The notes beneath the pieces were generated by a model. The model searched no databases, was not told the DNA's origin, and saw only the letters and a program-made list of their open reading frames with translations. A DNA stretch of 18,542 nucleotides, taken from positions 1 through 18,542 of the forward strand of contig SSGN01000148.1 of NCBI GenBank assembly GCA_008016945.1, written 5' to 3'. The position numbers and the translations under genes were made by a program. This DNA is from Flavobacteriales bacterium (GTDB lineage Bacteria > Bacteroidota > Bacteroidia > Flavobacteriales > PHOS-HE28). Positions 7,989 through 14,805 of this stretch are shown in pieces (within the stretch, counting starts at the first letter, position 1; every line of letters begins with the position of its first letter).

Positions 7989-8091
7989 CCGTCACCTTTC
8001 GCGCTCATTTCCACCCCATGCAACGCCATCGTGCACCACAACGGTCCGGCACACCACGCTCATGCACCCACCGAGAATGACCTGACGATGT

Positions 8092-8673
8092 TCAGGGCAC
8101 CTTGAAAGGCGCATCGACCACGAGTGTCGACCCGCGGACGATCCGTATGGACGCACGATCCCCGTCGCGCTTCAAGGTGAACGTGCCATACACCGTGCGG
8201 TCTCCCATGGTGGTGGCGAAGATGAAGGTGCGGTGGGCGATCGGTGTCAAAGCGGGCTTGCTGCCGCCGCTCCTTCCGTAGGTCCAATGGAGCGCCCGCA
8301 CGGAACCCTCCCCGAAGGCGGGCCCATGACCGCGGTGGTCATCTTGGTCTACCGATGCGAGCGCAGGAATATGCTCGCCGCTCTCGAAGCCCTGCACATC
8401 ATGGCCGCCCATGGGGAGTGCGGTAGCGAGCAGCTCGGTGCCCGGTAGGGTGGTCACATGCACAGCGCACGAGCCGATGCTCACGGGGATGTCACAGGTG
8501 GCCACGCCGTGTACCCCATGCACCAGCAGGTCCGCGATGCCATCACCGGTGATGTCCACGCTGTCCGGCGCGGGCAGGACGCAACCCGCTGGAAAGCGCG
8601 GCGTTCGGGTGTCCGGTTGCGCTTGCACATGTACGCACATGGCGCCGACGTATAGCAGGAACAGAGGCCGCAT
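8092..8673 (-). CDS. Secreted hypothetical protein with Ca-loop-like motif
   Basis: The 193-residue product starts at the ATG at 8671-8673, two bases after the upstream gene's TGA. It has a signal peptide of about 19 residues (MRPLFLLYVGAMCVHVQAQ). Mature sequence includes VDITGDGIADLLV, which looks like an FG-GAP/dockerin-type calcium loop (D-x-x-x-D-G-x-x-D), and three cysteines. A nine-residue pattern at 61-69 (D-I-P-V-S-I-G-S-C) is repeated in the neighbouring upstream protein, suggesting common ancestry. It is the last gene of a three-gene minus-strand operon and converges on the large + strand membrane gene. Function unknown; probably periplasmic or extracellular. Confidence 0.65.
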   Translation of the reverse strand: MRPLFLLYVGAMCVHVQAQPDTRTPRFPAGCVLPAPDSVDITGDGIADLLVHGVHGVATCDIPVSIGSCAVHVTTLPGTELLATALPMGGHDVQGFESGEHIPALASVDQDDHRGHGPAFGEGSVRALHWTYGRSGGSKPALTPIAHRTFIFATTMGDRTVYGTFTLKRDGDRASIRIVRGSTLVVDAPFKVP

Positions 8674-8675
8674 GG

Positions 8676-9245
8676 TCAATGGATCGGTAAAGGTTCACCT
8701 TCGAGCACCACACGACGGCCACGCACCTCGATGATGCCATCCGGCAGCACGCATTCCACCAGCACGGCGACGAGGTGCACGGCATCCGGTGTTTCAACAC
8801 GCACGATGGAGCGCTTCCATTCGCGCTCCTCCATCAGGTGCCAGCCCTTGCCATCGTGCTGTGAGCCATAGCCCATGTAGCAGACCTGAAGATGCCCATG
8901 GTCCCAACGCAAGCGACCGGCAGCAATGCCTTTCTGCAGCGAGTCGGGGTGCAGCACATCGCCACTGTCCGGATGCAGTATCACCCATGCGCCGTTGCGA
9001 TCGCGATCGTACAGGAACCGAGCGTGGGCCCGGTTCACGATGCCGCGTGTGCAGTGGCCGCTGCTGCTGGGCACATCGTCGGTGCCCTGCGAACTGGAGA
9101 CCACCTCCAGGTCGGATCGGCGCACGTCCTGCAAGGCCACGCCATAGCTCGCGGGAGGGCCACACGGCTGAAGGAAGAAGTCATCGCTGGGTTGGGCGAC
9201 CGCGAACAGGGGATGCAGTCCGATGCTGAGCAAGAGGATCCTCAT
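8676..9245 (-). CDS. Secreted hypothetical protein, middle gene of operon
   Basis: The 189-residue product begins MRILLLSIGL and has a clear signal peptide ending near FAVAQ. Residues 57-65 read D-V-P-S-S-S-G-H-C, sharing D-(V/I)-P-x-S-x-G-x-C with the following gene's product. LYDRDRNGAW resembles a short acidic metal loop. Its ATG overlaps the previous gene's TGA by four bases (ATGA at 9242-9245), and its own stop is two bases from the next ATG, so translation is likely coupled through all three genes. No known family recognised. Confidence 0.65.
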   Translation of the reverse strand: MRILLLSIGLHPLFAVAQPSDDFFLQPCGPPASYGVALQDVRRSDLEVVSSSQGTDDVPSSSGHCTRGIVNRAHARFLYDRDRNGAWVILHPDSGDVLHPDSLQKGIAAGRLRWDHGHLQVCYMGYGSQHDGKGWHLMEEREWKRSIVRVETPDAVHLVAVLVECVLPDGIIEVRGRRVVLEGEPLPIH

Positions 9246-9751
9246 CGTTCGAAGAGTGAGATGTTCACGGGGATGAAAGCGGCTTCTCCGGGCCCCGCTT
9301 GGTACACTTCATCGGCGTAGCGTCCGCAAAGCCGATAGGATCGGCTGGGATGAAGATGCAGCAATTGCTGCCGATAGCGCGGTCCATCGGTCCCGGGGCG
9401 TTCATCGAGCACCAGCACACGGTAGTTCTCCATGTGGAAGTGGTTCGGCACCACCAGAATGTAGTTGTCCTGCGCGAAGGGGAATTGCCGCTTGCCGTTG
9501 CGCTTCCAGGTGGTCGGATGCAACCATTGCGTCGGGCGATCCGTGTTGCGCTGGAAGAGGTAGAAGGGCGTGCCCGTGGAGGTGGCAGGCAGGTTGTCCT
9601 TGTCGAGCAGCACGATGCGTAGGCCTTCGATCAGGGCAGTATCGCCATCGGCTTGTGGCCTCACCACGATCAGGCTGGCGAAGTCGTAGGCGCAGTGCTG
9701 GGCGGTGGCGGGGATGGCGATCAGTAGTGCCAGGAGGAATGGGAGCCGCAT
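9242..9751 (-). CDS. Secreted hypothetical protein, first gene of operon
   Basis: From the ATG at 9749-9751 (MRLPFLLALLIAIPATAQ) the product is 169 residues with a textbook signal peptide ending A-T-A-Q. The mature part begins HCAYDFASLIVV and holds only two cysteines, one near each end (the second in YRLCGRY), compatible with one disulfide. Beta-type segments dominate (FPFAQDNYILVVPNHF, YRVLVLDERPG). The open frame runs a further 237 bases upstream, but that extension is polar, arginine-rich and lies ahead of the signal peptide, so it is rejected. It leads the three-gene secreted-protein operon. No family recognised. Confidence 0.65.
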   Translation of the reverse strand: MRLPFLLALLIAIPATAQHCAYDFASLIVVRPQADGDTALIEGLRIVLLDKDNLPATSTGTPFYLFQRNTDRPTQWLHPTTWKRNGKRQFPFAQDNYILVVPNHFHMENYRVLVLDERPGTDGPRYRQQLLHLHPSRSYRLCGRYADEVYQAGPGEAAFIPVNISLFER

Positions 9752-10378
9752 GTCGACCGGTACACGCGGATTCCTTGTTGGTTCGATCACTGTGGAATTT
9801 CTCGTGTATGGGAGGAAGGAGGCCACGAGGGTCTGTTCTGCGTTCTTGCGGATCAGGTTGTTGATGGCCTGTGGGGCCGGCGATGGATCCCGGTCGCGCT
9901 GTCGCGCGGATGCACACGCAAGCGTCACAGACCACTGCGGCGAATGGTCACCCGCGATACGGGGGTGTTCAAGCGGCATTTTTTCCAAGGGAGAGCCGCT
10001 GACCTACGAGCCGATCGGGATGTTCCAAGAGGTCCAGTAGTACGATGGCACACATACCTTGGTTGAGCATTTTCACCGGCACTGTTGGAAGGTCCGCCCA
10101 TGGCATGGACACATGCCTTCATCCTTCGGCATCGGAGCCGCCCATTGGCCATGCCGTCCACCACACATCGTTCTGTCGATGTATACCTCAAGGTCTTGAA
10201 GGAGCTGTACGAGTTCCGTTGTATCCGATCGTTTATCTACGCGATGAAGGCGGGTGGTCGAATGGCGACATGGATCCGAATGCAGGGGGGGGGCGCGGAT
10301 CAGTGCAGCGGGTAGGAGGAATGAGGAGAATGGGTACTGCTGCAGAAGTTGGCAAGGTCGTGCTGACCTTTGCACAGC
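9752..10378. other. Gene-poor intergenic region
   Basis: These 627 bases between the divergent secreted-protein operon and the nucleotidyltransferase contain no gene I can support. A short + frame around 10085-10315 has one protein-like helical stretch but weak ends. Visible features are a 6-bp inverted pair AGCGGC (9972-9977) and GCCGCT (9995-10000), a run of nine G at 10285-10293, and a promoter-like ACCTTTGC box just before the next gene. The region may hold the promoters of both flanking units. Confidence 0.4.
10364..10372 (+). promoter_or_regulatory. Candidate -7 box immediately upstream of nucleotidyltransferase
   Basis: TGACCTTTG ends six bases before the ATG at 10379, matching the right half of TAnnTTTG. 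The position would give a nearly leaderless transcript, as also proposed for the ParB gene in this window. A TTG lies at 10349-10351, too close (13 nt) for an ideal -33 element. The recurrence of ACCTTTG before other genes is the main support. Confidence 0.35.
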
Positions 10379-11173
10379 ATGGAGGCCACGATCACCCTCA
10401 TCGCCCTGGCCGCGGGTCGTTCCACGCGCTATGGCAGGCCCAAGCAGCTGGAGCCGGTCGGCCCGCACGGGGAGACCATCCCGGAGATCAGCATCCGGCA
10501 GGCGTTACAAGCGGGTTGCCACCGTGTGCGGCTGGTGACCAGCCCGGCGTTGGTGGAGGCGATGCAGCAGCGGTTCGGTGGAGATGTACGGATCGAGGTC
10601 TGTGTGCAGCAGGAGGCGCGGGGCACAGCGCATGCGGCCATGGTGGGCATGCGTGGCCTTTCCGGCACTAGCATCGTGGTGAACGGCGACGACCTGTACG
10701 GACGCGAGGCCCTGGATCTTGCCATGGCCCATGCACGCGCTGGTGATCCAGCGGAGAATGCGCTCGTGGCCTATTCGCTGGGTCGCACCCTATCGCCCAA
10801 CGGGCCGGTGAACCGGGCGGTGTGCGTGGCCGTTGCCGGATCGCTGTGTGGTACACGAGAGGTGACCGGTCTCGTGGCCGATGGCTTGGGTGTGATCCGC
10901 GATGCGGCCGGTGCGGACCACCAGGCGGACGTGCCGGTGAGCATGAACCTCTGGGTATTCCGCCCTGCCTTCCATAGCCTGCTGCACGATGCGTGGCAGG
11001 TACGCGATGCACGGGATCATGCTGAGTTCGGACTGCCCGATGCTGTGCTCCTGGCGCTCGATAAGGGGCAGGTGTTCCGTGCGTTGCGGACCGCCGCCAC
11101 TTGGTATGGTCTTACCTTTCCGGAGGATACCGCAAGGGTCCGTGAATATTTGACGCAGACCAATGAGCCTTGA
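10379..11173 (+). CDS. Sugar-phosphate nucleotidyltransferase (NTP_transferase family)
   Basis: The 264-residue product opens with IALAAGRSTRYGRPKQLEPVG. This is the N-terminal nucleotide-binding loop of sugar-1-phosphate nucleotidyltransferases (LAAGxGTR...PK; here the second G is Ser15), with Lys22 as the usual phosphate contact. GTAHAA (82-87) and VVNGDDLYG (Asp104/Asp105, metal binding) follow the family order. It is expected to join NTP and a sugar-1-phosphate to make a nucleotide sugar in the cytoplasm. It overlaps the start of a NahK-like kinase by 11 bp, so a kinase/uridylyltransferase salvage pair, analogous to AmgK/MurU or NahK/GlmU, is the natural reading. The exact sugar and nucleotide are inferred, not shown. 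Confidence 0.85.
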   Translation: MEATITLIALAAGRSTRYGRPKQLEPVGPHGETIPEISIRQALQAGCHRVRLVTSPALVEAMQQRFGGDVRIEVCVQQEARGTAHAAMVGMRGLSGTSIVVNGDDLYGREALDLAMAHARAGDPAENALVAYSLGRTLSPNGPVNRAVCVAVAGSLCGTREVTGLVADGLGVIRDAAGADHQADVPVSMNLWVFRPAFHSLLHDAWQVRDARDHAEFGLPDAVLLALDKGQVFRALRTAATWYGLTFPEDTARVREYLTQTNEP

Positions 11174-12251
11174 CCAAGGATCCATCCTACGCACACTGTG
11201 CGAGTCATTCGGCATCACCTTGAATGGCCACGATTGCATGCCGTTCGGCAATGGCCTCATCAACCGGACCTATCTGCTGAAGGACCGACACGGCGATGAC
11301 GATTGGATCCTTCAACAGGTGAATACCAACATCTTCAAGTGGCCGGAGCTGATCGCCTACAACAACTACCTGGCGGCTGAGCATCTACGCATGCATTATC
11401 CGGGCTACCGCTTCATGGAGGGGAGGCGTACCGCAGAAGGCAAGGACCTGTTCCAAGATCGCGCTCTCGGTGCTTGGCGCATGTTCCCGTACATCCGGAA
11501 CACGGTGAGCCATGACACGGTCATGTCGGAACATCAGGCATACAGTGCGGCACAACAGTTCGGCCGCCTGACGCGCTACCTCGACGGTGTGTACACCGGT
11601 GCGTTCAAGGTGACCATTCCCGACTTCCACCACTTGCCTAAACGATGGGCACGCTTCCAGGAAGCCATCCGCAATGCCGCCCCGCAGCGCCTCGATCCCG
11701 CACTCGAGACCATCGCCTTCTACACCGGGAATGAAGAGCTCGTGGGAGCCTTCGATGCACTATTGAACGACCCCGAGGTGAGCACCCGGATCACGCACAA
11801 CGATACCAAGCTCAACAACGTCCTCTTCGATCGCGATACGAACGAAGCCGTATGCGTAGTGGATCTCGATACGTTGATGCCCGGCAAAGCCCTGTTCGAT
11901 CTGGGCGATATGATCCGCACCTTCATCTCACCCGCGGCTGAGGACGACCCCGATCCCGCACACTGTATCGTCCGGCCCGGGATCTTCGAAGCGTTGGTCG
12001 ATGGCTGGTTCAGCGAAATGGCACCGTTGCTCACTGCGGCCGAGAAGGAGCGGGTGTTCCTGAGCGGCCAGCTGTTGATGATGGAACAGGGTGTCCGGTT
12101 CCTCACGGATCATCTCCAGAATGATGTGTACTATGGGGCCGATCGGCCCGACCACAACCTGGACCGCGCCCGGAACCAGATGCATCTACTCGCAGCCTAC
12201 ACGGCGCGGAAGGAGGAGTTGGAGGCGAGGATCGCGGGGTTGACCGGATGA
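11163..12251 (+). CDS. NahK-like N-acetylhexosamine/sugar kinase (APH family)
   Basis: The 362-residue product belongs to the aminoglycoside phosphotransferase-like fold. It resembles Bifidobacterium N-acetylhexosamine 1-kinase (NahK, ~359 residues) in length and motifs. FGNGLINRTYLL (28-39) is the nucleotide loop and WILQQVN the ATP-lysine region equivalent. THNDTKLNNVLFD (211-223) is the catalytic loop with Asp214 and Asn219, and VVDLDTLMPG (Asp234/Asp236) is the metal site, followed by FDLGDMIR. It likely phosphorylates GlcNAc or GalNAc at C1 for the overlapping nucleotidyltransferase. Substrate is inferred from similarity and from the nearby hexosaminidase. Its stop codon sits at the base of a hairpin. 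Confidence 0.85.
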   Translation: MSLDQGSILRTLCESFGITLNGHDCMPFGNGLINRTYLLKDRHGDDDWILQQVNTNIFKWPELIAYNNYLAAEHLRMHYPGYRFMEGRRTAEGKDLFQDRALGAWRMFPYIRNTVSHDTVMSEHQAYSAAQQFGRLTRYLDGVYTGAFKVTIPDFHHLPKRWARFQEAIRNAAPQRLDPALETIAFYTGNEELVGAFDALLNDPEVSTRITHNDTKLNNVLFDRDTNEAVCVVDLDTLMPGKALFDLGDMIRTFISPAAEDDPDPAHCIVRPGIFEALVDGWFSEMAPLLTAAEKERVFLSGQLLMMEQGVRFLTDHLQNDVYYGADRPDHNLDRARNQMHLLAAYTARKEELEARIAGLTG

Positions 12252-12274
12252 TCCCTTGGCGGAGCTATGGGATC
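12250..12274 (+). terminator. Terminator-like hairpin at the kinase stop codon
   Basis: GATCCC (12250-12255) pairs with GGGATC (12269-12274). The stem continues inward after one mismatch with four more pairs (one a G-U wobble) and a 3-nt loop. It overlaps the kinase TGA. No T-tract follows, so termination strength is uncertain. Confidence 0.45.
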
Positions 12275-12376
12275 GGTGAGAAAGGGGAGGAAGTGAGAAA
12301 GGTGACGTAGTGGGAGAGTGAAGAAGTGACGAAGTGAGAGAGTGAAAAAGTCAGTGCCCTCTCACCATTTTCACCC
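12275..12376. repeat. Degenerate GTGA/GAAGTGA-rich repeat
   Basis: About 85 bases are built from loose repeats of GTGA with A/G-rich fillers (AAGTGAGAAAGGTGACG, GAAGTGACGAAGTGAGAG). A short inverted portion (CTCACCATTTTCACC) at the end could pair with GGTGAG at the start. It lies between the kinase terminator and the fucosidase promoter. Read on the minus strand it encodes repeated SLSHF/VTSS-like peptides, and the fucosidase signal peptide just downstream contains FSLSHF. Confidence 0.6.
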
Positions 12377-12383
12377 TGAGTCC

Positions 12384-12392
12384 GGACCTTTG
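12384..12392 (+). promoter_or_regulatory. Candidate -7 box upstream of the fucosidase
   Basis: GGACCTTTG is identical to the nine bases upstream of ahpC and matches the right half of TAnnTTTG. It lies about 75 nt before the fucosidase ATG. No good -33 TTG is seen at the right distance. Confidence 0.35.
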
Positions 12393-12466
12393 CCACCGGA
12401 GGAGGAAATGATCGGGAGGTTGATGGCAAGCAGGGCAGGGGAGAAGCAGTCAAGCACATTGAACGC

Positions 12467-13819
12467 ATGAAGAACGCATACCGCCATTTTCTGAGCTTCT
12501 CACTGTCCCATTTTCTGATCCTGTCCCCGTTGCTCGGGGTGGCGCAGCAACCGGCGCGCCCGGAACTGCAGTGGTTTCAGGACGCCAAGCTGGGCATCTT
12601 CATCCACTGGGGCATCTACAGCGTGAACGGCGTGGGCGAGAGCTGGTCCTTCCACAACAAGGCCATCCCCCACGCGGAGTACATGAAGCAGATCAAGGGC
12701 TTCACCGCCGGCAAGTACGATCCCGCGGCTTGGGCCGACCTGATCCAGCGCAGCGGCGCGAAGTATGCCGTGATCACCACCAAGCACCACGACGGCGTGG
12801 CCCTGTACGACACGAAGCTGAAGCCCGGCAAGGAACGCCGCCCGCTCTCCGTGGTGGAGCGCTCCCCGGCGAAGCGCGACGTGATCGCACCCTTCTTCGC
12901 CGAGCTGCGCAAGCGGGACATCAAGTGCGGCGCCTACTTCTCGCTGATCGACTGGAGCGATGCCGACTACCCCGGCTTCCTCCGCGACAGCGGCCGCTAC
13001 GCCATCAAGGACGATCCCGCGCGCTGGCAACGCTTCCTGCGGTACAACGAAGGCCAGATCACCTAGATCGCCGACCAGCTGCGCCCCGACCTCTGGTGGT
13101 TCGATGGCGATTGGGAGCACAGCGCGGAGGAATGGGAGGCACAGCAGCTGCGCGCGCTGATCCTGGACAAGGACCCCAAGGCCATCATCAACGGGCGGCT
13201 CCAAGGCTTTGGCGATTACGCCACGCCGGAGCAGAACATACCCGTGGAAACACCCAAGACGTCCGCATGGGAACTGTGCATGACCATCGGCAGCGACTGG
13301 GGCTGGCAGCCGCACGACACGCTGTACAAGAGCATGCACGACCTGATCGCCATCTTCGCCGACGTGATCGGCCACGGCGGCAACCTGCTGCTGGACATCG
13401 GCCCCAAGGAGGACGGCACCATCCCGCCCGGCCAGGTGAAGGTGCTCGAGGGCTTCGGCCAGTGGACCGGCAAGCACGCCGAAGCGATCTACGGCACACG
13501 CGCAGGATTGCCCAACGGCCATTTCTTCGGACCCACGACATTGAGCGCGGATAGCACCACGCTCTACCTCTTCCTCGCCAACGGCATGACGGGCGGCGTG
13601 GAGATCAAGGGCCTGGACAACAAGATCCTCTCCACCGAACTGCTCGGCACCCAGCAGGCCCTGCAACACCGCGTGGTGGGCAAGATCGGCTGGAGCAAGG
13701 TGCCCGGGCTGGTCTTCATCGACGTTCCCGCGCAGCCCACCGATCCCTGGATGGACGTGGTGAAAGTGAAGCTGGACGGGCCGGTGAGGTTGTACCGGGG
13801 GGAAGGCGGGTTCAATTGA
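12467..13819 (+). pseudogene. GH29 alpha-L-fucosidase interrupted by an in-frame TAG
   Basis: One frame of 451 codons encodes a secreted GH29 alpha-L-fucosidase but contains a TAG at 13064-13066 (codon 200). No frameshift is needed: the same frame continues to TGA at 13819. The N-part has a signal peptide (LILSPLLGVAQ) and GH29 landmarks: WFQDAKLGIFIHWGIYS, YAVITTKHHDGVALYD and CGAYFSLIDW. After the TAG comes IADQLRPDLWWFDGDW, where Asp213 is the likely nucleophile, then GHGGNLLLDIGPKEDGTIPP. A product stopped at the TAG would therefore lack the nucleophile. GAG (Glu) to TAG is the simplest origin. Alternatives are assembly error or readthrough; TAG is an ordinary stop at two other genes here, so recoding is unlikely. 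The enzyme would remove terminal fucose from glycans outside the cytoplasm. Confidence 0.85.
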
Positions 13820-13829
13820 GAGCTTGAGA

Positions 13830-13955
13830 GGTTCTACCGCAACGGCGCAACCACCGCAACGTGGGGGAGATGGTTCTGCAGCACCGGTGCAACGGGCGCA
13901 ACGTGGGGGAGATGGTTCTACCGCAACGCCGCAACGACCGCAACGTGGGGGAGAT
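13830..13955 (+). repeat. Left array: three tandem 42-bp CGCAACG repeats
   Basis: Three consecutive units of exactly 42 bp (13830-13871, 13872-13913, 13914-13955) each begin GGTTCT and end CGCAACGTGGGGGAGAT. Units 1 and 3 are nearly identical; unit 2 is more diverged in the middle. A further partial GGCCAT... follows. Inside each unit the CGCAAC word recurs about every 9 bases. The 42-bp length keeps reading frame, but the encoded 14-residue repeats are low-complexity and have no good start. The sequence is the reverse complement family of the array at 14457-14775. Confidence 0.9.
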
Positions 13956-14039
13956 GGCCATACACCAACCGCTGGTCATGCACACCGTGTGCTGAACGAC
14001 ATTGGTGAGTAGTTTGGCTAAAAAACAAAACCTCGATCA

Positions 14040-14423
14040 ATGGACGAGAACCAGATCGCTGAACAGGTGGTGGAGGCTGCATTCCGGGTGCACCGGGAGC
14101 TGGGGCCTGGGTTGCTCGAGAACGCCTATGCCCATTGCCTGGCCTTCGAGATCGCTGAGCTCGGGTTGAGCTGCCAGATGCAGGTTGCGCTGCCCCTGAA
14201 GTACCGCTCGGTTCACTTGGATGCCGGATACCGCTTGGACATTTGGGTGGAACGTAAGCTCATCGTAGAAGTGAAAGCGGTGGAAGCCCTGCACCCCATC
14301 CACTCCGCCCAGCTGATAACCTACCTGAAGCTGACGGGCAATAGGCTGGGCCTGCTCATTAACGTCAACGAAAAACTACTCAAGAACGGCATCCACCGCC
14401 GCGCCAACGGCATGCCCGACTGA
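14040..14423 (+). CDS. GxxExxY protein (PD-(D/E)XK nuclease-like)
   Basis: The 127-residue product is a clear GxxExxY-family protein (TIGR04256/PDDEXK_3 type). Residues 24-30 read G-L-L-E-N-A-Y, preceded by the usual FRVHRELGP. The putative nuclease triad is Asp67 (YRLDIWV) and Glu77-x-Lys79 (IVEVKAV), followed by the conserved HSAQLITYLKLTG and LGLLINVN. These motifs place it in the PD-(D/E)XK fold, but no activity has been established as far as I know. It starts at ATG 14040 after an A-rich stretch and lies between two oppositely oriented arrays of one repeat family, inserted between two glycoside hydrolase genes. The enclosing repeats suggest that gene and repeats form one unit. Confidence 0.95.
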   Translation: MDENQIAEQVVEAAFRVHRELGPGLLENAYAHCLAFEIAELGLSCQMQVALPLKYRSVHLDAGYRLDIWVERKLIVEVKAVEALHPIHSAQLITYLKLTGNRLGLLINVNEKLLKNGIHRRANGMPD

Positions 14424-14456
14424 CGGCCATTCCGTTCCGAGGTTCCGGATCACGCG

Positions 14457-14775
14457 CATTTCCGTTGCGTCCGTTGCGTCGTTTCGGTTATTCTCTCAGC
14501 CGTTGCGCTCGTTGCGCCGTTGCGGTTCTCTCATTTCCATTGCGCCCGTTGCGTCGTTGCGGTTATTCTCTCAGCCGTTGCGCTCGTTGCGTCGTTGCGG
14601 TTATCTCTCAAACGTTGCGTTCGCCGCGTCGTTGCGGTTCTCTCATTTCCATTGCGCCGTTACGGTTCTTCCCCAAGCGTTGCGTCCGTTGCGTCGTTGC
14701 GGTTCTCTCATTTCCATTGCGTCGTTGCGGTCATTCCCCAAACGTTGCGCCCGTTGCGCCGTTGCGGTTATTCCT
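14457..14775 (-). repeat. Right array: about nine degenerate CGTTGCG repeats, inverted relative to left array
   Basis: About nine units of roughly 30-42 bp fill nearly the whole gap between the GxxExxY stop and the GH20 start. Each has one to three CGTTGCG words, then CGTTGCGGTT, then a pyrimidine tail such as ATTCTCTCA or CTTCCCCA. Two unit types occur: one beginning ATTTCC(A/G)TTGCG and one beginning with an N-N-CGTTGCG. Their order is A-B-A-B-B-A-B-A-B, implying duplication of larger blocks. Reverse-complemented junctions (CGCAACGTTTGGGGAAT) match the left array's CGCAACGTGGGGGAGAT at 13 of 17 positions. There are no unique spacers, so it is not CRISPR. Confidence 0.9.
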
Positions 14776-14805
14776 CCCTCTGTATTGCCCATCTTTCACC
14801 CCCCA

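Noticed and set aside
10085..10315. Possible small plus-strand gene with a helical stretch
   Set aside because: Only about 25 residues look protein-like. The ends are low quality and no start signal is seen.
13064..13066. Amber codon reassignment or pyrrolysine insertion
   Set aside because: TAG ends at least two intact genes in the window normally, and no suppressor machinery is visible.
12571..13554. Plus-strand frame that crosses the fucosidase TAG in another phase
   Set aside because: Arginine/histidine-rich shadow. GH29 similarity resumes in the original frame, so no frameshift is involved.
12500..13669. 389-residue open frame antisense to the fucosidase
   Set aside because: Codon-position shadow in GC-rich coding DNA. 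The plus strand has unmistakable GH29 motifs.
13824..14012. Short frame with 14-residue repeats over the left array
   Set aside because: TTG start, glycine/glutamine-rich low complexity, and frame retention explained by the 42-bp unit length.
14457..14775. CRISPR array
   Set aside because: Units are degenerate throughout and of varied length, with no unique spacers between conserved repeats and no cas genes.
14503..14805. In-frame N-terminal extension of the GH20 gene
   Set aside because: It consists only of translated repeat array (arginine/cysteine-rich). A clean signal peptide begins at 14806.
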